Below are positions 7,422-13,875 of a stretch of DNA of 16,040 nucleotides, piece after piece. Under the pieces are notes generated by a model. It saw only the letters and a list, made by a program, of their open reading frames with translations, was not told where the DNA came from and did not search any database. The stretch covers positions 1-16,040 of the forward strand of contig JAEDOJ010000013.1 of assembly GCA_016302015.1 (NCBI GenBank), written 5' to 3'. The position numbers and the translations under genes are program-made. This stretch comes from Oscillospiraceae bacterium (lineage in GTDB: Bacteria > Bacillota_A > Clostridia > Oscillospirales > Oscillospiraceae). Numbering within the stretch: position 1 is the stretch's first letter; the number at the start of each line of letters is the position of its first letter.

Positions 7422-8221
7422 TTGATCCTTCCTTTCATATCAGGTTCCTGTAATATTTTCTGTACAAGGGCAATCAGCTCCGGATGGCTCAGGCGGCTGC
7501 CTGCCGCCACGGAGCAGCGATCCGCATACCGCAGAGGCGTGCCGTCCAGGGCGGTGACGATGCCTCCCGCCTCCCGGACGATCAGGCTGGCGGCGGCATA
7601 GTCCCAGGGACGGATGCAGGCTTCAAAGAAGCAGTCCGCCCGCCCGCAGGCCACATAGCAAAGATCCAGCGCCGCAGACCCGCTGCGGCGGAAGTCCAGA
7701 ATTCTGGGCAGCAGCTCCTCCATGATTCTGGCGGTGGCGGGAAGGGTATCCCGATAGTAAATGGCGCTGCCGAACATGGTCAGGCTTTCCCCCAGGGGAA
7801 GCTGCCGCATGGAAATGGGCTTGCCGTTGAGATATGCTCCCTGTCCCCGCCGGGCGGTGAACAGCTCGTCGGTATAGGGCTGGTACACCGCTCCGTACTC
7901 CATCTCCCCATGGGCCATATAGCCGATGCTGATGCAGCTATGCAGGGCATGACGGATAAAATTGGTGGTGCCGTCAATGGGGTCTACGATAAAATAGGCC
8001 GTCTTGCCGCTGATCTCGCAGACGTCTCCCTCTTCCCCGTAGAAGCCCGCCTCCGGGAAGGCCGCCGACAGGTCACGGTAGAGCTGCTCCTGCACCAGAT
8101 TGTCGTATTTTGTCACCAGATCGCAGTGGGAGGTCTTTTCCCGGACGCTTTCCTCAATATCGTGGGCGGAGCGCACCAGTTCCCCTGCCCTGCGAATAAT
8201 TTCCTCGATGATTTCGTACAT
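7418..8221 (-). CDS. Inositol monophosphatase-family phosphatase
   Basis: This 267-residue protein belongs to the Mg-dependent, lithium-sensitive phosphatase family that includes inositol monophosphatase (SuhB), CysQ and fructose-1,6-bisphosphatase-like enzymes. The metal-binding residues are visible: YGEEG (E63, E64), DPIDGTTNF (D80, D83) and RPWDYAAASLIVREAGG (D207). Length and motif spacing fit the SuhB/IMPase branch better than CysQ, but substrate cannot be fixed from motifs; inositol-1-phosphate, another sugar phosphate or a nucleotide phosphate are all possible. The ATG at 8221 follows a GGAAGGAG site and starts 13 bases after the RlmI-like gene. Its last codon and stop overlap the M3 peptidase ATG. 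Confidence 0.92.
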   Translation of the reverse strand: MYEIIEEIIRRAGELVRSAHDIEESVREKTSHCDLVTKYDNLVQEQLYRDLSAAFPEAGFYGEEGDVCEISGKTAYFIVDPIDGTTNFIRHALHSCISIGYMAHGEMEYGAVYQPYTDELFTARRGQGAYLNGKPISMRQLPLGESLTMFGSAIYYRDTLPATARIMEELLPRILDFRRSGSAALDLCYVACGRADCFFEACIRPWDYAAASLIVREAGGIVTALDGTPLRYADRCSVAAGSRLSHPELIALVQKILQEPDMKGRIK

Positions 8222-8234
8222 ACCTTACTCCTTC

Positions 8235-9413
8235 CTACAGCACCTGCAGGATGCAGCCCTTGAGGTAGTGGGAATGCTCCGCAGTCAGGGCTGCGGGATG
8301 ATCCCGGGACTGGGTCAGCCGCTCCAGCAGACGTACCGTCCGACCGCTGTCCGCCGCCGCCTCCCGGAGCATCTTCTCAAACAGAGGCTGGGTCATGAAC
8401 TGACTGCAGGAGCAGGTCAGCAGAATTCCGCCCCGGCTGCACAGGTGCATACAACGAAGATTCAACTCCTTATATCCACGGTAGGCAGGCTCCAGAGACT
8501 GCTTGTTTTTGGCAAAGGCAGGGGGATCACAGATGACCACGTCATACCGCCGCCCCTCCTGACAATACTGCTTCACCAGATCAAACACGTTGGCGCAGGT
8601 GGTTTCCACCCGGTCGCCCACCCGGTTTCTCTCCGCATTCTGCCGGACAAGTTCCAGCGCCGTCTCCGACACGTCCACCGCTTCCACCCGCTTCGCCCCG
8701 TAGAGGGCGGCATGGATGGCGAAGCCTCCCGTATGACAGCACAGATCCAGCACGGTTTTTTCCCTGCAATAAGGCTTCAGCCTGCCCCGGTTTTCCTGCT
8801 GATCCAGAAAATGCCCGGTTTTCTGCCCGTTTGCCAGATCCACCGCCATTTTTGCCTCATGCTCCAGAATAATCAATTCCTCCGGCTCTGTGCCGTAGAC
8901 GCAGCCCTTCCGCTGCTCCATGCCCTCCTTTTCCCGGACGGCAAGGTCGTTGCGCTCATAAATGCACCGAGGCCGGAACAGCTTCACCAGAGCGTCCAGA
9001 ATTTCCTCCCTGTGCCGCTCCATGCCCAGAGAGACGATCTGGAAGGAGAGGCAGTCGGCAAATTTATCCACCGTCAGGCCGGGCAGACCGTCCGATTCCC
9101 CGAACACCACCCGGCAGGAGTCGGAAAAGCCCAGATTCCGGCGGATTTCCCAGGCATCCTGAATCCTGCGGAGGAAAAAGTCCGGATTGATCTCCTCCTC
9201 CGGGTCTTTCGTCAGGATTCGCACCACAATTTTGGAGTTCAGATTGAAAAATCCCTTGGCCACGAAGCGGTGCGCGCTGTCAATCACCTCCACCACGGAG
9301 CCGTTTTCACAGCCTTCGTCGATCCAGTCGATCTCGTTGTCAAAAATCCAGAGCTTTCCTCCCCGGATGTCCCCTTCCTCGCCCCGGCGGAGGCAAACCT
9401 GTGCATCGTTCAT
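8235..9413 (-). CDS. rlmI: RlmI-like PUA-domain 23S rRNA cytosine-C5 methyltransferase
   Basis: This 392-residue class I SAM methyltransferase resembles E. coli RlmI, which makes m5C1962 in 23S rRNA. An N-terminal PUA-type RNA-binding domain (about 5-75) is followed by a central EEHGI-like domain and the Rossmann methyltransferase. Key motifs are GQKTGHFLDQQENR (196-209), the SAM loop VLDLCCHTGGFAIHAA (221-236), motif IV CDPPAF (295-300), and motif VI TCSCSQ (333-338), whose cysteine is the expected nucleophile. I prefer the ATG at 9413: an AAGGG site lies nine bases upstream, whereas the ATG at 9422 lies almost on top of it. It is the first gene of the leftward operon. The exact rRNA target is inferred from family resemblance; related proteins modify other positions. 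Confidence 0.85.
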   Translation of the reverse strand: MNDAQVCLRRGEEGDIRGGKLWIFDNEIDWIDEGCENGSVVEVIDSAHRFVAKGFFNLNSKIVVRILTKDPEEEINPDFFLRRIQDAWEIRRNLGFSDSCRVVFGESDGLPGLTVDKFADCLSFQIVSLGMERHREEILDALVKLFRPRCIYERNDLAVREKEGMEQRKGCVYGTEPEELIILEHEAKMAVDLANGQKTGHFLDQQENRGRLKPYCREKTVLDLCCHTGGFAIHAALYGAKRVEAVDVSETALELVRQNAERNRVGDRVETTCANVFDLVKQYCQEGRRYDVVICDPPAFAKNKQSLEPAYRGYKELNLRCMHLCSRGGILLTCSCSQFMTQPLFEKMLREAAADSGRTVRLLERLTQSRDHPAALTAEHSHYLKGCILQVL

Positions 9414-9449
9414 ATTCTTCATCCCTTATGGTATAGTATCACAAGTATC

Positions 9450-9478
9450 ATTGTAGCACAAATTTCTCCGTTTGCACA
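9450..9478 (-). promoter_or_regulatory. Candidate promoter of the leftward nine-gene operon
   Basis: On the minus strand a TACAAT -10 (9455-9450) follows a weak TGTGCA -35 (9478-9473) at 17 bases. Transcription would start near 9443, about 30 bases before the rlmI-like ATG. A second pair, TTGTGC (9461-9456) and TACTAT (9438-9433), also has a 17-base spacer, but would start the RNA within the AAGGG ribosome site, so the first is preferred. Confidence 0.5.
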
Positions 9479-9685
9479 GCGGTTCAGTGGCTTTTTTTCC
9501 GGTTTCCATAAAATTCCCTGTGCATTGCTGTGCATAACCCTGTGAATTTGTTGATAACTCAAGGGTTTTCCCACGGCTTTTCCGGTTTTGAACAGGATTA
9601 TGTAAACCAACGCCCCTGGGATCGGATTTATTTACGGTTTTTCATAAATTTTCTGTAAATAGTATAGCTTTTCCCCCCTGTTATA

Positions 9686-9694
9686 TGGTATAAT
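9686..9694 (+). promoter_or_regulatory. Extended -10 promoter for the rightward operon
   Basis: TGG immediately before a perfect TATAAT (9689-9694) makes an extended -10 element. The -35 region (about 9665-9671) is poor, which an extended -10 can tolerate. Transcription would start near 9701, leaving a leader of about 38 bases before the ATG at 9739, whose AGGAG site is at 9726-9730. Confidence 0.65.
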
Positions 9695-9738
9695 CTACGC
9701 TGTGAATTTATCTTTTTCTGCTTTCAGGAGCGAATCAT

Positions 9739-11823
9739 ATGTTGGAATTGTTATCACCTGCCGGTTCCCGGGACGCCCTTCATGCCGCCGTCTGCAACGG
9801 CGCCGACGCGGTTTATCTGGGCACGGAAGCCTTTAACGCCCGCCGGGGCGCAAAAAATTTCACCCTGGAGGAGCTTCCCGAGGTGGTGCGCTACTGCCAC
9901 GTTCGGGATGTGAAGGTGCATCTGACCCTGAATACCTTAGTTTCCGACCGGGAGATGAAGTCCGCCGCACAGACCATCGCCGCCGCCGCCAGGGCCGGCG
10001 TGGACGCCTTTATCGTCCAGGATCTGGGCATGGTAGGTCTGTGCAAGGAAATTGCCCCCTCCGTTGCCCTCCACGGCTCCACCCAGATGAGCATCCACTC
10101 TCTGGAGGGCGTGAAAAAGGCGGCGGAGCTGGGTCTGACCCGGGTGGTGCTGGCCCGGGAGCTTCCCAAGGAGGATATCGCCTTTATCTGCCGCAACAGC
10201 CCTGTGGAAATCGAGGTCTTCGTCCACGGCGCCCTGTGTATGTGCTACTCCGGTCAGTGCTATATGTCCGCCATGATCGGCCGCCGCTCCGGCAACCGGG
10301 GTCAGTGCGCCCAGCCCTGCCGCATGGCCTACGGCTACGACCGTTATGACGAAAAATACCCCCTGAGTCTGAAGGACAACTGCATGATTCAGTATCTTCG
10401 GGAGCTGGAGCAGATGGGGGTTGCCAGCATCAAGATCGAAGGCCGGATGAAGCGGCCGGAATATGTGGCGACGGTCACCGGGATCTACCGTCAGGCGCTG
10501 AACGGCGGGGCGGTAGGCGATCGGGAGATGAAAATGCTCCGCTCCGCCTTCTCCCGTCAGGGCTTTACCCAGGGCTATTACCTTGGCCGGACGGGGAAGG
10601 AAATGTTCGGCACCCGCCAGCAGGAGCGGGAAAACAAGGAGCTGATGCAGTCCGCCAGAGCCACCTATGAAAACGTGGAAGCGCCCAGAGTGCCGGTCAG
10701 CTTTTACGCCGTGGTTCAGCGGGAACAGGGGATTCTGCTGGCCGCCAAGGATCGGGAGGGCAACGTGGGCAGAGCCCAGGGCGCTGTACCGGAGCCCGCC
10801 CAATACCGGGAGCTGACGGAGGAAGAACTGCAGTCCCGTCTTTCCAAGACCGGCGGCACGCCCTACTACTGCGAATACGTCCGCAGCCGGATGGATCGGG
10901 GTCTCAGCGTACCCGCCGCGGAGCTGAACCGCCTGCGCCGGGAGGTGCTGACCCAGCTCACCGCCCAGCGGGGCAGGTCTGCCCCTGTGGAGACCGGCTC
11001 CTACACGGAGATCAAGCGGTTTTCCGGCTCCAACAAGCCCCCTGTGCTGACGGTCAGCGTCACCAGAGCCGATCAGATCACCCCCAAGCTGCAGCAGACC
11101 AAGCTGGCCGCCCTCTACGTCCCCATTTCCGAGATTCTCAACAACGCCGAGCTGATCCGCAGCCTGAGCCGGAAGCTGACGGTGGCGGCAGTCCTGCCCA
11201 GAGTTGTCCGGGATGACGAAACCCCCAGACTGCTGACCCAGCTTTCCGCTCTGTCCTCCGTGGGGGTCAGCCGTGTGCTCATCGGCAATCTGGGTCAGAT
11301 TTCCCTTGCCCGCTCCCGGAATCTGGAGCTTGCCGGGGATTTCGGCCTGAACCTCTTCAATTCCCGCTCCATGGCCGCCGTCAAGGAGCTGGGCTTCGTC
11401 TCCGCTGCCGCCTCCTTTGAAATGACCCTGCCTCAGCTTCGGGATCTGTCCAAGCCTCTGCCCACGGAGATGATCGTCTACGGCCGTCTGCCCCTGATGC
11501 TGACGGAAAACTGTCTGATGAAAAATCGCAGCGGCATCTGCGCCTGCCACAGCGGCGCGGTGAAATTGGTTGACCGAATGGGAGAGGAATTCCGCATCGT
11601 CAAGGACGGAGACAGCTGCCGCAGCGTGGTGCTCAACGGCAAGAAGCTCTATATGCTGGACAAGAAAAACGAACTGAAAAAGCTGGGAATCTGGGCAGCC
11701 CGTCTGGCCTTTACCACGGAAAACGGCGCCGAAATCGACAGCGTCCTCAACGCCTGGAGCGGCAAGGCCGACTTCGATCCCGGCGGCTGCACCAGAGGTC
11801 TGTACCTGCGTGGTGTGGAATAA
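9739..11823 (+). CDS. U32 peptidase-family protein, RlhA-like (23S rRNA C2501 hydroxylation factor type)
   Basis: This 694-residue protein belongs to the U32 family, once called collagenase-like peptidases. Members of similar size and layout include E. coli RlhA (YdcP), needed for 5-hydroxycytidine at C2501 of 23S rRNA. The family signature EVFVHGALCMCYSGQCYMS (159-177) is present. The cysteines C167, C174, C190 and C194 have the spacing expected for an iron-sulfur or metal cluster (C-x6-C-x15-C-x3-C). A middle segment with LSKTGGTPYYCEYV (about 383-396) matches the DUF3656 insertion typical of RlhA-type proteins, and a second TIM-barrel-like half follows, ending in a Cys-containing region (ENCLMKNRSGICACHSG). 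The ATG at 9739 follows AGGAG by eight bases. It is the first gene of the rightward operon. Peptidase activity is doubtful; an RNA-hydroxylation role is inferred by similarity. Confidence 0.88.
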   Translation: MLELLSPAGSRDALHAAVCNGADAVYLGTEAFNARRGAKNFTLEELPEVVRYCHVRDVKVHLTLNTLVSDREMKSAAQTIAAAARAGVDAFIVQDLGMVGLCKEIAPSVALHGSTQMSIHSLEGVKKAAELGLTRVVLARELPKEDIAFICRNSPVEIEVFVHGALCMCYSGQCYMSAMIGRRSGNRGQCAQPCRMAYGYDRYDEKYPLSLKDNCMIQYLRELEQMGVASIKIEGRMKRPEYVATVTGIYRQALNGGAVGDREMKMLRSAFSRQGFTQGYYLGRTGKEMFGTRQQERENKELMQSARATYENVEAPRVPVSFYAVVQREQGILLAAKDREGNVGRAQGAVPEPAQYRELTEEELQSRLSKTGGTPYYCEYVRSRMDRGLSVPAAELNRLRREVLTQLTAQRGRSAPVETGSYTEIKRFSGSNKPPVLTVSVTRADQITPKLQQTKLAALYVPISEILNNAELIRSLSRKLTVAAVLPRVVRDDETPRLLTQLSALSSVGVSRVLIGNLGQISLARSRNLELAGDFGLNLFNSRSMAAVKELGFVSAAASFEMTLPQLRDLSKPLPTEMIVYGRLPLMLTENCLMKNRSGICACHSGAVKLVDRMGEEFRIVKDGDSCRSVVLNGKKLYMLDKKNELKKLGIWAARLAFTTENGAEIDSVLNAWSGKADFDPGGCTRGLYLRGVE

Positions 11824-11841
11824 AGAATAGGAGATACAGCT

Positions 11842-12417
11842 ATGGACATTATTTTGGCCTCCCAATCCCCCAGACGGCAGGAGCTGCTGGGTCGGATGGG
11901 ACTGGATTTTATCGTAAAAACCGCCGACCATGACGAAACCATGAACCCCTTCCTCCCTCCGGAGGATGAGGTTGCCCGGGTCAGCCTGCTGAAGGCCAGG
12001 GCGGTCTTCCCCTACTGCCATGACGACGATGTGATCATCGGCGCGGACACCATCGTGGTCTGCGACGGTCTGGTCATGGGCAAGCCCAAAAATGAAGCGG
12101 AAGCCTTTTCCATGCTCCGCCGCCTCTCCGGGAAGGATCATCAGGTCATGACCGGCCTCACCGTCCTGTGCGGCGACAAGGCCGAAACCCACACCGTGAT
12201 CACCTCTCTGCGGATGCGCCATCTGTCTGACGAGGAAATCCGTGCCTACATCGCCACCGGCGAGCCCATGGACAAGGCCGGCGCCTACGCCATTCAGGGC
12301 TACGCAGCCATGTTCGTGGTGGGTCTGGACGGAGATTATTATAATGTAATGGGTCTTCCCATCTGCACGCTGAGCGCCATGCTGCGGAAGCTGGGCGTGA
12401 AGCTGCTTGGATGTTGA
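11842..12417 (+). CDS. maf: Maf-family nucleoside triphosphate pyrophosphatase
   Basis: Maf proteins hydrolyse nucleoside triphosphates to monophosphates; the YhdE branch prefers dTTP/UTP and modified pyrimidines such as m5UTP and pseudo-UTP, and Maf overproduction inhibits septation in B. subtilis. This 191-residue protein shows the family motifs: ASQSPRRQELL (6-16), GADTIVV (67-73), GKP, and TGEPMDKAGAYAIQG with the later YYNVMGLP. An AGGAG site (11829-11833) precedes the ATG. It starts 18 bases after the U32 gene and precedes mreC, matching the classic maf-mreBCD neighbourhood of Firmicutes except that radC and mreB are not here. Confidence 0.95.
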   Translation: MDIILASQSPRRQELLGRMGLDFIVKTADHDETMNPFLPPEDEVARVSLLKARAVFPYCHDDDVIIGADTIVVCDGLVMGKPKNEAEAFSMLRRLSGKDHQVMTGLTVLCGDKAETHTVITSLRMRHLSDEEIRAYIATGEPMDKAGAYAIQGYAAMFVVGLDGDYYNVMGLPICTLSAMLRKLGVKLLGC

Positions 12418-12428
12418 GGTGAACTGTT

Positions 12429-13259
12429 TTGAAAAAGCGTACAAGCGGAAAAGTCAAAGCCATCCTGATTCTTGCGGTGGTGCTGGCGGTGGTGGCCGCG
12501 ATCCTGTCCTCCCTGTTCGGAAGCACCTTCCTTGGGGATGGGGTGCAGGCCGTTCTGACCCCCATTCGCAGCGGTCTGAGCGCCATCTCCCGTCAGGTGG
12601 AGCGGTATTATGACTATATTTTCGGCTACGAGGCGCTGGAGGCGGACAACCATTACCTGTCTCAGCGCATCATGGAGATCGAGGAGGACATTCGCAACGC
12701 CGACGCCCTCCAGCGTGAAAACGACCGTCTCCGGGAGCTGCTGAACCTCCAGAAGGACAACGAGGACTTCACCTTCTGCGAAGCCTACATCGTGGCATGG
12801 GATTCCTCCAACTACAAGAGCAGCTTCTCCATCGCCAAGGGGGAAAACGCCGGTCTGACCGAGGGCATGGTGGCCGTCACCCAGTACGGTCAGGTGGTGG
12901 GTCTGATCACCGAGGTGGGCCCCAACTGGGCCACCGTCACCACCGTTCTGGACAGCTCTCTGGAAATCAGCGCCAGCATCGCCTCCTCCGGCCACACCGG
13001 CGTTGTCCAGGGCTCCTTCGCCTCCGGTGAGACGGATTCCCTGCGGATGAACTACCTGCCTACCAGCGTCGTCCTGCGGAACAACGATCAGGTGGTCACC
13101 ACCGGCTCCGCCGTCTATCCCAAGGATCTGATTCTGGGCTATATCATCGACGCGGGCTACGACGAAACCGGCGTTGCGAAATACGCCAAGCTCCGTCCTG
13201 CCGCCGACTTCGCCACCCTGGAGCAGGTGTTTATCATCACCCACTTCTCCGTGGACTAA
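12429..13259 (+). CDS. mreC: MreC, rod-shape elongation scaffold
   Basis: MreC is a membrane-anchored extracytoplasmic scaffold of the elongasome that links MreD and PBP2 to the cytoskeleton and activates PBP2. The 276-residue protein has one membrane helix (10-30), a coiled coil rich in acidic and Leu residues (about 66-108), and the two beta-barrel halves typical of MreC. The latter include GLTEGMVAV...GQVVGLITEVGPNWATV (142-170) and VVTTGSAVYPKDLILGYI (222-239). The start is TTG at 12429, six bases after a GAGGTGA site that overlaps the maf stop, so it is probably coupled to maf. Nothing is truncated. Confidence 0.96.
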   Translation: MKKRTSGKVKAILILAVVLAVVAAILSSLFGSTFLGDGVQAVLTPIRSGLSAISRQVERYYDYIFGYEALEADNHYLSQRIMEIEEDIRNADALQRENDRLRELLNLQKDNEDFTFCEAYIVAWDSSNYKSSFSIAKGENAGLTEGMVAVTQYGQVVGLITEVGPNWATVTTVLDSSLEISASIASSGHTGVVQGSFASGETDSLRMNYLPTSVVLRNNDQVVTTGSAVYPKDLILGYIIDAGYDETGVAKYAKLRPAADFATLEQVFIITHFSVD

Positions 13260-13272
13260 CCTACAATTCACA

Positions 13273-13315
13273 GTCCGTTCACGGAACGGACATATCCCCG
13301 CGGTATACTGCCGCT
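13273..13315 (+). promoter_or_regulatory. Tandem hairpins in the mreC-mreD gap
   Basis: The 79-base gap holds GTCCGTTC/GAACGGAC (13273-13280/13284-13291), a perfect eight-base stem with loop ACG. A second weak stem, GCGGTA/TGCCGC with one G-U pair, follows. Neither is followed by T residues, so they are not canonical terminators. They may stabilise or process the mRNA, or tune mreD expression; this is inference. Confidence 0.4.
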
Positions 13316-13338
13316 GTGGATGGAAAGGAGGCACGGCA

Positions 13339-13875
13339 GTGCTGGATAAACTCTATATCACCCCAAAGCAGTGGAAGCACATCCTGCGCTGGTGTATGTA
13401 TGCCCTTCTCCTGCTGGCGGCCATGATGCTGCAGACGGTCATTCTGGGAAATCGCACCATCCTCGGCGTGACCCCGGATTTCGTTCCTGTGGTCATCGCC
13501 TGCGTCTGTATGCGGGAAGGCCCGGAGCGGGGCGGTCTCTTCGCCCTCCTTGGCTCCCTCTTCTGGTATCTGTCCGGTGCGGATCAGGGCAGCATCAGCA
13601 TCGCCATAATGACCATCGTCCCGGTTTTGGGCAGCGTGTTCACCGGTTCCCTGCTGATCAACCGCTACGTCCCCTGTCTGGTGGTCACCTTCCTCACCCT
13701 CTTCCTGCAGCAGGTCACCCTTCTTGGTCTGGGTATGTTCCTTGGCCGGATGAGCGGACTTCTCTTCTTTACCCACGTCCTGCCCTGCGTCATTCTTTCC
13801 CTTTTTGTCCAGCCCCCCGTCTACTGGCTGGTCAAGCGTATTGAAAGGATTGGAGACCCTTATGAATCAGTATAA
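13339..13875 (+). CDS. mreD: MreD, elongasome membrane protein
   Basis: MreD is an integral membrane partner of MreC and PBP2 in lateral cell-wall synthesis. This 178-residue protein has about five membrane helices and the usual MreD feature of an early helix followed by PDFVPVVIACVCMREGPERGG, a segment resembling the PDxxL...xRG pattern of the family. The GTG start at 13339 has an excellent AAAGGAGG site seven bases upstream (13324-13331). An earlier in-frame ATG at 13174 lies inside mreC and has no case. The 3' end overlaps mrdA by 14 bases. MreD sequences are poorly conserved, so context carries part of the call. Confidence 0.9.
   Translation: MLDKLYITPKQWKHILRWCMYALLLLAAMMLQTVILGNRTILGVTPDFVPVVIACVCMREGPERGGLFALLGSLFWYLSGADQGSISIAIMTIVPVLGSVFTGSLLINRYVPCLVVTFLTLFLQQVTLLGLGMFLGRMSGLLFFTHVLPCVILSLFVQPPVYWLVKRIERIGDPYESV

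Larger units (their letters stand above)
9414..9738. other. Divergent intergenic region, candidate replication origin (oriC-like)
   Basis: No gene lies in these 325 bases. Between 9519 and 9557 there is a cluster resembling DnaA boxes, all reading TGTG-type on the plus strand: TGTGCATAA (9529-9537) and TGTTGATAA (9549-9557) each match TGTGGATAA at 8 of 9. TGTGCATTG (9519-9527) and TGTGAATTT (9541-9549) are weaker, and TGTGAATTT recurs at 9701-9709. A GGCT(T)nCCGGTTT motif occurs at 9489-9505 and 9575-9588. An AT-rich tract follows (about 9625-9694) that could be an unwinding element. Promoters for both operons lie at its two sides. Genes diverge outward, as is common around oriC. Origin function is inference; dnaA and dnaN are not in view. 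Confidence 0.4.

Noticed and set aside
5472..7601. 709-residue plus-strand open frame opposite the M3 peptidase
   Set aside because: The minus-strand gene has a lipoprotein signal and an intact HExxH site; the plus frame is compositionally odd and spans parts of three real genes.
9937..12444. 835-residue minus-strand open frame across the U32 gene and maf
   Set aside because: It is opposite two clearly conserved genes, is rich in His, Gly and Gln as antisense frames of such DNA are, and has no recognisable domain.
13174..13338. Longer N-terminus for mreD
   Set aside because: It would begin inside mreC and lacks hydrophobic character; the GTG at 13339 has a near-perfect AAAGGAGG site.
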